From Nonomuraea endophytica (GTDB lineage: Bacteria; Actinomycetota; Actinomycetes; Streptosporangiales; Streptosporangiaceae): DNA of 64,000 nucleotides. A model generated the notes under the pieces. That model saw only the letters and a list, made by a program, of their open reading frames with translations, was not told the origin of the DNA and did no database searches. The DNA lies in contig NZ_JACHIN010000008.1 of the NCBI RefSeq assembly GCF_014203235.1, positions 411,703 to 475,702 on the forward strand, in the 5' to 3' direction. How positions within the stretch are numbered: the stretch's first letter is position 1; each line of letters begins with the position of its first letter. The translations under genes and the position numbers were made by a program. Positions 1-7,456 of the stretch are shown here, piece by piece.

Positions 1-716
1 TGAGCACAGCTGATGTGTGCGTGGTGGCGTGTGCCGAGGCGTTCAGGGGGGACGGGGAGATTCTCGCGGCGGGGATCGGCGGGGCGGTCACCGTGCTCGC
101 GGCGCGGCTGGCCAGGTCGGTGTTCGAGCCTGACCTGATCACGCACGACGGCGTCTGCCTGCTGACCGGCGACATCCCGGCCCTGGGCGTGGCACCGCGG
201 GTGGTGGAGGGGTGGCTGCCGTTCCGCGACCACCTGTGGCTGGTCCTGAACGGCCGGCGGCACGTCATGCTCGGCGCCTCCCAGATCGACCGGCACGGCA
301 ACACGAACATCTCGGCCATCGGCGACTGGGCGCGGCCGAAGGCGCAGCTGCTGGGCGTGCGCGGCGCGCCCGGCAACACGCGCTGCGACCCGACCAGCTA
401 CTGGATCCCCCGGCACACGCCGTGGGTCTTCGTGGAGAAGGTGGACGTGGTCAGCGGGCTGGGCACGGACCGGGGCGCGTACGAGCTGCGCCGCGTGGTG
501 ACGAACCTGGCCGTCCTCGACTTCGGCGGGCCGGACGGGACGATGCGGCTGGTCTCCACGCATCCCGGGGTGAGCGTGGCGGAGGTGGTCGCGGCCACCG
601 GGTTCGCGCTGGACGTGCCCGGCGAGGTGCCGCAGACCCGGCTGCCGACCGAGGAGGAGTCCGCGGTGCTGGCCGCCCTCGATCCGGGCGGGCTGCGGGA
701 GAAGGAACTCGCGTGA
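1..716 (+). CDS. ipdB: IpdB, CoA-transferase-family beta subunit (5'-truncated by one base)
   Basis: Beta subunit of the IpdAB pair, which in mycobacteria and rhodococci opens the last steroid ring (ring C) of cholesterol-derived CoA thioesters by hydrolysis; it has a CoA-transferase fold. The frame from base 3 reads STADVCVVACAEAF and matches the IpdB N-terminus; the ATG must begin one base before the window, probably overlapping the ipdA stop as ATGA. The family stretches EGWLPF, MLGASQIDRHGN, GVRGAPGNT and DVVSGLG are all present, and the length (about 237 residues) fits. The TGA at 714-716 overlaps the GTG of ipdC by three bases, so translation is coupled. A GTG at 15 is internal, not the start. 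Very likely correct. Confidence 0.93.
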   Translation, partial: STADVCVVACAEAFRGDGEILAAGIGGAVTVLAARLARSVFEPDLITHDGVCLLTGDIPALGVAPRVVEGWLPFRDHLWLVLNGRRHVMLGASQIDRHGNTNISAIGDWARPKAQLLGVRGAPGNTRCDPTSYWIPRHTPWVFVEKVDVVSGLGTDRGAYELRRVVTNLAVLDFGGPDGTMRLVSTHPGVSVAEVVAATGFALDVPGEVPQTRLPTEEESAVLAALDPGGLREKELA

Positions 717-1741
717 GAACGGCGCTGACCGAACTGGTCGGGTGCCGCCACCCGATCGTGCAGACCGGAATGGGGTACGTGGCCGGCGCCCGGCTGGCCG
801 CGGCCACGTCGGCGGCCGGTGGGCTCGGGATCATCGCCGCCGCCACGATGTCGGTCGGGCAGATGACCGAGGCGATCAGGAGCGTCAAGGAGCGTACGGA
901 CGCGCCGTTCGGGGTGAACATCCGGGCCGACGCCGACGACGCCGCCGAGCGGGCCGAGGTGATGATCAGGGAGGGCGTCCGGGTCGCCTCGTTCGCGCTG
1001 GCGCCCCAGCGGGAGCTGATCGCCCGGCTCAAGGACGCGGGCGTGGTCACGATGCCGTCCGTGGGCGCCCGCAGGCACGCGGAGAAGGTGGCCGCGTGGG
1101 GCGCCGACGCGATGATCGTCCAGGGTGGCGAGGGCGGCGGCCACACCGGACCGCTGGCGACCACGCTGCTGCTGCCCCAGGTGGTCGACGCGGTGGACGT
1201 CCCGGTGGTCGCCGCGGGCGGCTTCTTCGACGGGCGCGGCCTGGTCGCGGCCCTCGCGTACGGCGCGTGCGGCATCGCGATGGGAACCAGGTTCCTGCTG
1301 ACCAAGGACTCCCCCGTGCCCGACGCGGTCAAGCAGGTCTACCTGGCTGCCGCCGAGACCCTCGTCACCACGAACGTGGACGGCGTGCCGCACCGGGTGC
1401 TGCGCACGCCGTTCGTGGACTCGCTGCAGCGCACCCGGCTGCTCAGGGCCGTGCTGAACGGCGCCCGCTTCAAGAAGATCTCCGGCCTGTCCTGGGCCGC
1501 GCTGCTGCGTGAAGGCCGGCGCATGAAGCACGGGCGCGAGCTCACCTGGGCCCAGGTGCTCCAGGCGGCCAACACCCCGATGCTGCTGAAGGCCGCCATG
1601 GTCGACGGCCGGGCCGACCTCGGCGTGATGGCCTCCGGCCAGGTCGTCGGCGTCATCGGCGACCTGCCCACGTGCGCGGAGCTGATCGAGCGGGTCATGG
1701 CCGAGGCCGAGACGACCCTGCGCGGGCTCACACCACGCTGA
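713..1741 (+). CDS. ipdC: IpdC, nitronate monooxygenase-family flavoenzyme
   Basis: FMN-dependent TIM-barrel enzyme of the nitronate monooxygenase/enoyl reductase II family, corresponding to mycobacterial IpdC, a flavin-dependent step in degradation of steroid C/D-ring CoA intermediates. It is 342 residues from the GTG at 713, beginning VRTALTELVGCRHPIVQTG, the family N-terminus. Residues for flavin and substrate binding appear in FGVNIRADADDA, IVQGGEGGGHTG and AAGGFFDGRGL. The GTG overlaps the ipdB stop, so the two are one transcription and translation unit. Its 3' end runs 14 bases into the convergent pentapeptide-repeat gene, leaving no room for a conventional terminator between them. Assignment rests on family resemblance and on gene order identical to the known ipdB-ipdC pair. 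Confidence 0.93.
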   Translation: MRTALTELVGCRHPIVQTGMGYVAGARLAAATSAAGGLGIIAAATMSVGQMTEAIRSVKERTDAPFGVNIRADADDAAERAEVMIREGVRVASFALAPQRELIARLKDAGVVTMPSVGARRHAEKVAAWGADAMIVQGGEGGGHTGPLATTLLLPQVVDAVDVPVVAAGGFFDGRGLVAALAYGACGIAMGTRFLLTKDSPVPDAVKQVYLAAAETLVTTNVDGVPHRVLRTPFVDSLQRTRLLRAVLNGARFKKISGLSWAALLREGRRMKHGRELTWAQVLQAANTPMLLKAAMVDGRADLGVMASGQVVGVIGDLPTCAELIERVMAEAETTLRGLTPR

Positions 1742-2399
1742 GCCCGCGGGCCAGCAGGAGCGCGGCCGCCTGGGTCTGGTTGATCGTGGCGCCGGCGAAC
1801 GCGCGCAGCTTGGCGTCGTCCGGCTCGCCGAGGTCGGCGCCGCGCAGGTCGGCGCCGGAGAACACGGCCCTGAGCACCTTCGTGCCGATCAGGCGGCAGT
1901 CGCTGAAGACCGCGTCGGTGAAGTCGCAGCCCGACAGGTCGGCCTCGTCGAAGCGCACGCCCTCCAGGAACTGGCCGCGCAGCGAGCAGCCGCCCAGGTT
2001 GGCCATCATCAGGTTGCACCTGCTGACCTTGAAGCCGGTGCCGCGCGAGGCGGTCAGCGAGGTGCCGATCATGCGGCAGCCGCTGAACTCCGCGTCGGTC
2101 ATCAGCGCGCCGCCGAACCTGGCCGACGACAGGTCGACGTCCGTGAAGACCGCGTCGAGCAGGTCGGCGTCGGTGAACACCGCGCCCAGTCCGCCGCCGC
2201 CGGTGAACACGGCGCCGTCGAGGTCGGCCTTGCGGAAGTCGGCGCCGTCCAGGACGCAGGACTCGAAGCGGGCGCCGCCCAGCGAGGCGCCCCAGAAGTC
2301 GGCGCCGGTCAGGTCGCACTCGCGGAAGACGTGCGTCTCCTCCGCGGCGAGGCGTTCGGTCAGGGCTTGCCGGGAAAGGTCCTCGCCGTCGAAGTTCAC
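1728..2399 (-). CDS. Pentapeptide-repeat protein
   Basis: 223-residue protein made almost entirely of A(D/N)LXX-type pentapeptide repeats, for example CDLTGADFWGASLGGARFES and LDGADFRKADLDGAVF. Such sequences fold into a right-handed quadrilateral beta-helix. Some family members mimic DNA and protect gyrase (MfpA, Qnr); most have no known role, and nothing here shows a gyrase link. No signal peptide or membrane segment is visible. It starts 4 bases after the stop of the upstream hexosaminidase gene on the same strand, so the two are probably co-transcribed. It sits inside the steroid locus without an evident metabolic connection. Confidence 0.9.
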   Translation of the reverse strand: MNFDGEDLSRQALTERLAAEETHVFRECDLTGADFWGASLGGARFESCVLDGADFRKADLDGAVFTGGGGLGAVFTDADLLDAVFTDVDLSSARFGGALMTDAEFSGCRMIGTSLTASRGTGFKVSRCNLMMANLGGCSLRGQFLEGVRFDEADLSGCDFTDAVFSDCRLIGTKVLRAVFSGADLRGADLGEPDDAKLRAFAGATINQTQAAALLLARGLSVV

Positions 2400-2403
2400 G
2401 ACG

Positions 2404-3921
2404 TCATAGGGTACCGGTGATCGCTTCGGCGGCGGCCTGGCCGCAGACGCGGGCGGAGCCGTACGTGGCGATGTGGACGGAACCCAGGTCGGTGCGGGCG
2501 GGCAGGCCCATCTCGACCACCACCGCGTCGGGACGCGCGCTGAGCAGGTGGCGCAGCGCCTCGCCCTGCCAGTCGTAGCGGTGCGCGTCGCGCACCACGA
2601 TCACCAGCGGGCGGCCCTCGGCGTCCTGCAGCAGGCTCTCCAGGGCGGCGCCGGTGGCCTCGCCGGCGGCCAGGCGGGTCACCGCGGTGCCGGGCAGCAT
2701 CCTGGACAGCGGCTCGCCGACGCCCCATGGGGTGCCCTTGTCGATGGCCAGGTTCATCTCCGGCGACAGCTCGATGACCTGGGCCGGCCGCGTGATCGGC
2801 AGCGTGGGCGCGGCAGACCTGCGGGTGATGCGCAGGGCCCGGCGCGCGGCGTCCAGGCCGATGCCCTGGCCGGAGCCGTTGCTGCCGAAGCCGAACCCGG
2901 CGACCGGGCCGCCTGACAGGGTCCTGGCGCGGGCGGCGACGGTCCAGTCGGCCAGTTCGGTCACCCGGCGGGCGGCGTCGGCCAGGCGCTCCTCGGGCAG
3001 CAGCCCGTCGGCCACGGCCGCGGCGATGGCGTCGCGCACCGAGATCGCGGTGGCCTCGTCGGCGTGCTCGCCGCCGACGCAGATGGCGTCGGCGCCGGCC
3101 GCGATGGCGCGGGCCGAGGCGCCGCCGATGCCGTACGCGCCGGAGACCGCGGCCATCTCGATGCCGTCGGTCACGATCATGCCTTCGAAGCCCAGCTCGT
3201 TCCTGAGCAGCCCGGTCAGCACCTTCTGGCTCAGCGTGGCGGGCGCGTTGGGGTCGTGGGAGGGGACGAGCAGGTGGCCGGTCATGACCGCGCGCACCCC
3301 CTCGTCGATCGCCGCGGCGAAGGGGGCCAGCGCCTCCTCGATCTCACCGCCCACGACGGGGACGCCGTGGTGGGAGTCGACGGAGGTGTCGCCGTGGCCG
3401 GGGAAGTGCTTGGCGCAGGCGGCCACGCCGGCCGACTGCAGGCCGCGTACGAACGCTCTGGTGTGGCGGGAGACGAGCTCGGAGTCGGCCCCGAAGGCGC
3501 GCAGGCCGATGACCGGGTTGTCCGGGTTGGAGTTGACGTCGGAGGAGGGGGCGAAGTCGACGGTCACGCCGGCGGCGGCCAGGTCGCAGCCGAGGTCGCG
3601 GGCGAGCGCCTCGGTGAGCTCGGGGTCGTCCACCACGCCGACCGCGTAGTTGCCCGGCCGGCTGCTGCCGGTGGCGACCTCCAGCCGGGTCACCTCGCCC
3701 GATTCCTCGTCGGTGCCGACGAGGACGGCGGGGTTCTCGGCGCGCAGGGCGGCGGTCAGTTCGGCCACCTGGGGGACGCTCGCGATGTTCCGGGAGAAAA
3801 GCACGACGCCGGCCAGTCCGTCACCGAGCCTGCGCAGCAGCCAGTCGGGGGGCGTCGTGCCTTCGAAACCGGGCAGGAGGACGGCGTCAGCCAGGCGCAG
3901 GAGGTCACGGCTCAAGGGCAT
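2404..3921 (-). CDS. Glycoside hydrolase family 3 beta-N-acetylhexosaminidase (NagZ-like)
   Basis: 505-residue GH3 enzyme predicted to release terminal beta-linked N-acetylglucosamine from muropeptides or chitooligosaccharides. The diagnostic NagZ loop CAKHFPGHGDTSVDSHH is present, whose Asp-His dyad acts as acid/base in this family, and the nucleophile is the Asp in GMIVTDGIEM. A C-terminal extension of about 170 residues beyond the NagZ-type barrel (after residue 330) has a GH3 C-like layout. There is no signal peptide, so it is probably cytoplasmic and would act on sugars imported by a transporter such as the NgcEFG-type system at 26-29 kb. A perfect 19-bp palindrome lies 13 bases upstream of the ATG. 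No Shine-Dalgarno is obvious, and a TAGATT -10-like element 7 bases before the ATG hints at a leaderless message. Confidence 0.93.
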   Translation of the reverse strand: MPLSRDLLRLADAVLLPGFEGTTPPDWLLRRLGDGLAGVVLFSRNIASVPQVAELTAALRAENPAVLVGTDEESGEVTRLEVATGSSRPGNYAVGVVDDPELTEALARDLGCDLAAAGVTVDFAPSSDVNSNPDNPVIGLRAFGADSELVSRHTRAFVRGLQSAGVAACAKHFPGHGDTSVDSHHGVPVVGGEIEEALAPFAAAIDEGVRAVMTGHLLVPSHDPNAPATLSQKVLTGLLRNELGFEGMIVTDGIEMAAVSGAYGIGGASARAIAAGADAICVGGEHADEATAISVRDAIAAAVADGLLPEERLADAARRVTELADWTVAARARTLSGGPVAGFGFGSNGSGQGIGLDAARRALRITRRSAAPTLPITRPAQVIELSPEMNLAIDKGTPWGVGEPLSRMLPGTAVTRLAAGEATGAALESLLQDAEGRPLVIVVRDAHRYDWQGEALRHLLSARPDAVVVEMGLPARTDLGSVHIATYGSARVCGQAAAEAITGTL

Positions 3922-3933
3922 GACCCGAAATCT

Positions 3934-3952
3934 AATAGGAAAGTTTCCTATT
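3934..3952. promoter_or_regulatory. 19-bp perfect palindrome, probable repressor operator of the GH3 gene
   Basis: AATAGGAAA-G-TTTCCTATT: two 9-base arms around one central base, in the gap between the PhoD-like gene stop (3967) and the hexosaminidase ATG (3921). The core AGGAAAnTTTCCT resembles, from memory, the operators of ROK-family sugar repressors of actinomycetes such as CsnR of Streptomyces chitosan metabolism. On the minus strand the palindrome precedes a TAGATT -10-like element, so a bound repressor would block the promoter. The identity of the regulator is inference; no ROK gene lies in this window. Confidence 0.7.
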
Positions 3953-3966
3953 TGCTAGAGGCATTT

Positions 3967-5265
3967 TCAGACGTCAACACGGATGATCCGAAGACCGTCC
4001 GTGAGGAATTCGGCGACAGTACGGACTCCTGAGGATTCCAGACCCTTGTGGGACACACGAAATCCGGTCGCGCTCGCCGTACCGGAGAGGTATCCGCGGT
4101 GTCCATCGAAGTGCCGGATGTGCGGGTTTGCGGCCAGAACGGCTTCCGCGTCGGTCTCCGGCGGCCGGCTGGAGACCGCCGAGCAGACGAACTCGGCGCC
4201 GACGGAGGGTGAAGAAGGATCAAGAAAGTCGGCTTTGAGATCGCACGCCCAGTGGTTGTGAACGTCGCCGCTCAGCACCACCAGACCGCCCGCCGCGGCC
4301 AGGATGCGGGCGCGCTCGGCCGGATGGCCGTCCCAGCTGTCCATGCGGAGGTTCGGCGCGGGGCCGGGGACGAAGCGGCGGGCGAAGAAGAGCGGCTGCA
4401 CCAGCACCTTCCAGCGGACCGGGGTCGTGGCCAGGCGCGACAGCAGCCACTGCTCCTGCGCGGCGCCGAGCATCGTGGCCGCGTCGCGGTGCTGGCGCAC
4501 GTCCAGCAGCATGAAGTCGGCCACCCGGCCGTAGGTGCGCCGCCGGTACATCTGCAGCGCGCCCGCCTCGGGACGGACGCGTAAGGGCAGGTGCTCGTAG
4601 TACGCCTGGTAGGCGGCGGCCCGGCGGCGCAGGAAGGCGGCCGAGCCGTCGCCCCTGCCCCGGTAGTTGTCGAGCACCTCGTGGTCGTCCCAGGTCGTGA
4701 CCCAGGGGGCGGCGGCGTGGGCGGCCATCAGGTCGGGGTCGGACTTGTAGCGGGCGTAGCGGGCGCGGTAGTCGGCCAGCGTGACCGCCTCACCCGTCCG
4801 GTCCAGGCGGCGTACCGGGTCGGCGGCCTGCGGGCTCTCGTAGATGTAGTCGCCCACGTGGAAGACGACGTCGGGACGCTCGCCGGCCAGGTGTCTCAGG
4901 GCGGTGTAGCGGCCGTGCTCGTAGCGTTGGCAGTTGGCCACGGCGAAGCGTACGAGATCGGCCGAGGCGGGGTCGGCGGCCGTCTTCGTCCGTCCCACCG
5001 CGCTGAGGTCGGCGCCCGCGCGGAACCGGTAGAAGTACTCCGTGCCCGGCCGCAGGGCCGCGACCCGCACGTGCACGCTGTGCGCCCACTCGGGCAGCGC
5101 CCGCGCCGTGCCCTGCTGCACGATCTTGGTGAACCGTTCGTCCGCGGCGAGCTGCCATCGGACCTCGACCGCCCGGCCGGGTACTCCGGTCAGCCGGGTC
5201 CACAGGATGACGCCGTCCGGCAGTGGCTCCCCCGATGCCACGCCCAAGGTGAAGGGGTTGGCCAT
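3967..5265 (-). CDS. PhoD-family metallophosphoesterase (alkaline phosphatase D-like)
   Basis: 432-residue PhoD-type phosphatase/phosphodiesterase. The order is an N-terminal fibronectin-like PhoD_N domain (FTLGVASGEPLPDGVILWTR, residues 4-23) followed by the metallophosphatase domain with GDYIYE, WDDHEVLDNY and GDVHNHW, which carry metal ligands in this family. Known PhoD enzymes are exported by the Tat pathway, but this copy begins directly at the mature domain with no twin-arginine signal, and the upstream space (15 bases to the fadA6 stop) cannot hold one. It is therefore predicted to be cytoplasmic, or exported in complex with something else. It is probably co-transcribed with fadA6 and would inherit KstR2 control. 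Confidence 0.9.
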   Translation of the reverse strand: MANPFTLGVASGEPLPDGVILWTRLTGVPGRAVEVRWQLAADERFTKIVQQGTARALPEWAHSVHVRVAALRPGTEYFYRFRAGADLSAVGRTKTAADPASADLVRFAVANCQRYEHGRYTALRHLAGERPDVVFHVGDYIYESPQAADPVRRLDRTGEAVTLADYRARYARYKSDPDLMAAHAAAPWVTTWDDHEVLDNYRGRGDGSAAFLRRRAAAYQAYYEHLPLRVRPEAGALQMYRRRTYGRVADFMLLDVRQHRDAATMLGAAQEQWLLSRLATTPVRWKVLVQPLFFARRFVPGPAPNLRMDSWDGHPAERARILAAAGGLVVLSGDVHNHWACDLKADFLDPSSPSVGAEFVCSAVSSRPPETDAEAVLAANPHIRHFDGHRGYLSGTASATGFRVSHKGLESSGVRTVAEFLTDGLRIIRVDV

Positions 5266-5280
5266 ATGTTCAATGGTGAC

Positions 5281-6432
5281 TCACAACCGCTCCACGATGG
5301 TGACGTTCGCCTGACCTCCCCCTTCGCACATCGTCTGCAGCCCCCAGCGCCCGCCGGTGCGCTCCAGCTCGTGCAGCAGCTTCGTCATCAGCACCGCGCC
5401 GGTCGCGCCGAGCGGGTGGCCCAGGGCGATCGCGCCGCCGTTGGGGTTCACGACGGCCGGATCGGCACCGCTCTCCTTGATCCACGCCAGCGCCACCGAC
5501 GCGAACGCCTCGTTGATCTCGATCACGTCGAAGTCGCCGATGGACATGCCCGTCCTGCCGAGCGCGTGCGCGGTCGCGGGGATCGGCGCCGACAACATCT
5601 CGATCGGGTCGCCGCCGCGCGCCGACAGATGATGCACGCGGGCGCGCGGGGTCAGCCCATGCTCCTGTACGGCTCGCGCCGACGCCACCAGCAGCGCGGC
5701 GGCGCCGTCGGAGATCTGGGAGGCCAGGGCGGCGGTCAGCCGTCCGCCGTCGAGCAGCGTCTTCAGCCCGGCCATCTTGGCCGCGGTGGTGTCGCGGCGC
5801 GGCCCTTCGTCCACGGCTGCGCCCTCGTAGGGGACGATCTCGCGGGCGAAGTGGCCGGCGTCGATGGCGTGGATCGCGCGGTGGTGGGAGGTGAGGGCGA
5901 AGGCTTCCATGTCTTCCCTCGCCACATCCCACTTTTTCGCGATTTGCTCGGCGCCGTGGAACTGGGAGACCTCTTGCGTGCCGTACCGCTGGGACCAGCC
6001 TTTGGAGCCGCTGAACGGCGTCTCGTGGCCCAGCTCGCGGCCGGCCAGCATCGCCTGGGAGATGGGGACCATGCTCATGTTCTGCACGCCGCCGGCCACC
6101 ACGAGGTCACTGGTGCCCGACATGACGGCCTGGGCGGCGAAGTGCAGGGCCTGCTGGGACGAACCGCACTGCCGGTCGACGGTCACCCCCGGCACCTCCT
6201 CGGGCAGCCCGGCGGCCAGCCAGCAGGTACGCGCGATGTCACCCGCCTGCGGCCCGACCGTGTCCACACACCCGAACACCACGTCCTCGACGGCGGCCGG
6301 GTCTATGCCGGTGCGCTGGACCAGCTCCTTGAGCACGTGCGCGCCCAGGTCGGCGGGGTGGGCGGCGGCCAGACCGCCGTTCCTGCGCCCGACCGGGGTC
6401 CTGACCGCACCGACGATGTACGCCTCGTTCAT
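5281..6432 (-). CDS. fadA6: FadA6, steroid-catabolic acetyl-CoA acetyltransferase (thiolase)
   Basis: 383-residue thiolase corresponding to mycobacterial FadA6, which performs thiolytic cleavage late in steroid C/D-ring catabolism. Catalytic residues are visible: Cys89 in VDRQCGSSQQA, His339 in NPNGGAIALGHPLGATGA, and Cys369 in TMCEGGG. I chose the ATG at 6432 (MNEAYIVGAVRTPVG), which matches family N-termini; an ATG two codons upstream (6438) is also possible. The open frame continues far upstream to 6915, but that extension is low-complexity and crosses the operator. A KstR2 box that fits the consensus at every fixed position lies 13-26 bases upstream, and kstR2 is divergent. The product is closer to FadA6 than to generic acetyl-CoA acetyltransferases because of its neighbours and extensive match. 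Confidence 0.93.
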   Translation of the reverse strand: MNEAYIVGAVRTPVGRRNGGLAAAHPADLGAHVLKELVQRTGIDPAAVEDVVFGCVDTVGPQAGDIARTCWLAAGLPEEVPGVTVDRQCGSSQQALHFAAQAVMSGTSDLVVAGGVQNMSMVPISQAMLAGRELGHETPFSGSKGWSQRYGTQEVSQFHGAEQIAKKWDVAREDMEAFALTSHHRAIHAIDAGHFAREIVPYEGAAVDEGPRRDTTAAKMAGLKTLLDGGRLTAALASQISDGAAALLVASARAVQEHGLTPRARVHHLSARGGDPIEMLSAPIPATAHALGRTGMSIGDFDVIEINEAFASVALAWIKESGADPAVVNPNGGAIALGHPLGATGAVLMTKLLHELERTGGRWGLQTMCEGGGQANVTIVERL

Positions 6433-6444
6433 GCCCATTATCGT

Positions 6445-6458
6445 AGCAAGCGCTTGGT
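6445..6458. promoter_or_regulatory. KstR2 box
   Basis: AGCAAGCGCTTGGT fits the published KstR2 operator consensus AnCAAGnnCTTGnT at all ten fixed positions. It lies 13 bases upstream of the fadA6 ATG, where a bound repressor would occlude the promoter. In mycobacteria, KstR2 releases DNA when it binds the CoA thioester of the C/D-ring propionate (HIP-CoA). The regulator gene kstR2 is the next gene on the other strand. Confidence 0.88.
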
Positions 6459-6684
6459 CAGTAGCCCAGGACACCCCGGACCCAACCCCCCACAGGCCGA
6501 CACCCCACGGGGCACACCTCGGGAACCCCCTCCGAGGCACCTCCCGATCCGGGCGACCCAACCGGAACCCGGGTAGGGCACGTGGCCAGTTACCGGGCGA
6601 CCACACAGGGGCGGCAACGCGACGGCCACTCCGAGGCGGTGGGGCCCGGAAGTGGTCAGGTCCGGGGAGGTGGTCACGCCTCAA

Positions 6685-6731
6685 CCGCCCCACCCGCCCC
6701 CGGATCGACCGCCGCGGGGGCGGGTGGGCGG
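6685..6731. repeat. Long GC-rich inverted repeat upstream of kstR2
   Basis: The left arm CCGCCC-c-ACCCGCCCCC (6685-6701) pairs with the right arm GGGGGCGGGTGGGCGG (6716-6731): 16 base pairs with one bulged C and a 14-base loop. There is no U-run after either arm, so it is not a classical intrinsic terminator. It ends 47 bases before the kstR2 ATG and would lie in the 5' leader or just upstream of the promoter. Function unknown. Confidence 0.7.
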
Positions 6732-6752
6732 GTGAGCTGGGCGTGTTACGTG

Positions 6753-6766
6753 AACAAGCGATTGTG
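6753..6766. promoter_or_regulatory. Degenerate KstR2-like box before kstR2
   Basis: AACAAGCGATTGTG agrees with AnCAAGnnCTTGnT at 8 of 10 fixed positions. It lies 12-25 bases upstream of the kstR2 ATG, the expected place for autoregulation. It is weaker than the box at 6445, so kstR2 itself may be controlled mainly from the distal site. Confidence 0.45.
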
Positions 6767-6778
6767 CGAGGGCTCATA

Positions 6779-7456
6779 ATGGAGGACGTGACAACGCGAA
6801 AGAACTCCGGCGCGACCGCCACCCCGGCCAAGCGCCAGCGTGCGACCTCGTCCGGCTCGGCCTCCGAGCGCCGTGACCACCTCGTGAAGCTCGCCGCGGA
6901 GCTCTTCGCGCGCAAGGGTTTCCAGGCTACGACCGTGCGCGAGATCGCCGACGAGGCCGGGATCCTCTCCGGAAGCCTCTACCACCACTTCGACTCCAAG
7001 GAGACGATCGTCGACGAGGTGCTCTCCACCTTCCTCGACGACCTCATCGCCCGCTACCGCGCCGCGCTCGAGTCCGGCGGCGAGCCGCGGGCGGTGCTCT
7101 CCGAGATGGTGCGCATCGGCTTCGGCACGCTGGAGCCCCACCGCGCCGCGATCACCGTCATGCAGAACGACTGGAACTACCTGCGCCAGTTCGAGCGCTT
7201 CAACTACCTCGTCAAGGCCGAGGACGAGGTCGAGCAGATGTGGGTCGCGCAGATCAAGGCGGGCCAGGCGGCCGGGCAGTTCCGGGGCGACGTCGATCCC
7301 AAGCTCACCTACCGGATGATCCGCGACACGATCTGGGTGGCGGTGCGCTGGTTCCGGCCCGGCGGCAGGCTCAACACGACGGGCCTGGCCGAGCACTACA
7401 TCACCGTGCTCTTCGACGGCCTGGCCACGGGCGAGCGCACCACGCAGAAGGCATGA
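6779..7456 (+). CDS. kstR2: KstR2, TetR-family repressor of late steroid catabolism
   Basis: 225-residue TetR regulator. The helix-turn-helix is at residues 51-70 (TTVREIADEAGILSGSLYHH), and the C-terminal ligand-binding domain has the KstR2-like stretch ITVMQNDWNYLRQFERF. KstR2 represses the C/D-ring catabolic genes and is relieved by HIP-CoA. The ATG at 6779 has a GAGGG Shine-Dalgarno 6 bases upstream; the GTG at 6788 would place GGAGG only two bases away and is less likely. About 30 residues of Ser/Thr/Lys-rich tail precede the DNA-binding domain, more than in the 200-residue mycobacterial protein. The divergent fadA6 gene and its exact operator strongly support the assignment. The stop overlaps the next start as ATGA. 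Confidence 0.9.
   Translation: MEDVTTRKNSGATATPAKRQRATSSGSASERRDHLVKLAAELFARKGFQATTVREIADEAGILSGSLYHHFDSKETIVDEVLSTFLDDLIARYRAALESGGEPRAVLSEMVRIGFGTLEPHRAAITVMQNDWNYLRQFERFNYLVKAEDEVEQMWVAQIKAGQAAGQFRGDVDPKLTYRMIRDTIWVAVRWFRPGGRLNTTGLAEHYITVLFDGLATGERTTQKA

Larger units (their letters stand above)
6433..6778. other. fadA6-kstR2 divergent intergenic region
   Basis: 346 bases with no credible gene. It holds the KstR2 box next to fadA6, a second degenerate box next to kstR2 (6753-6766), and a long GC-only hairpin at 6685-6731. Short open frames here (for example 6582-6779 on the plus strand) consist of low-complexity Arg/Gly/Pro sequence and have no recognisable product. Confidence 0.75.

Noticed and set aside
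3934..3952. DasR (dre) site in front of the hexosaminidase
   Set aside because: The dre consensus, as I recall it (ACTGGTCTAGACCACT), does not fit AATAGGAAAGTTTCCTATT; a ROK-type operator is a better match.
6582..6779. Small gene in the fadA6-kstR2 gap
   Set aside because: Low-complexity Gly/Arg-rich frame with no Shine-Dalgarno that crosses the hairpin and operator; no support for translation.
5281..6915. Longer FadA6 (544 residues) starting at 6915
   Set aside because: The added 160 residues are low-complexity, overlap kstR2 and its operators, and no thiolase has such an extension; MNEAYIVGAVRT is the family start.
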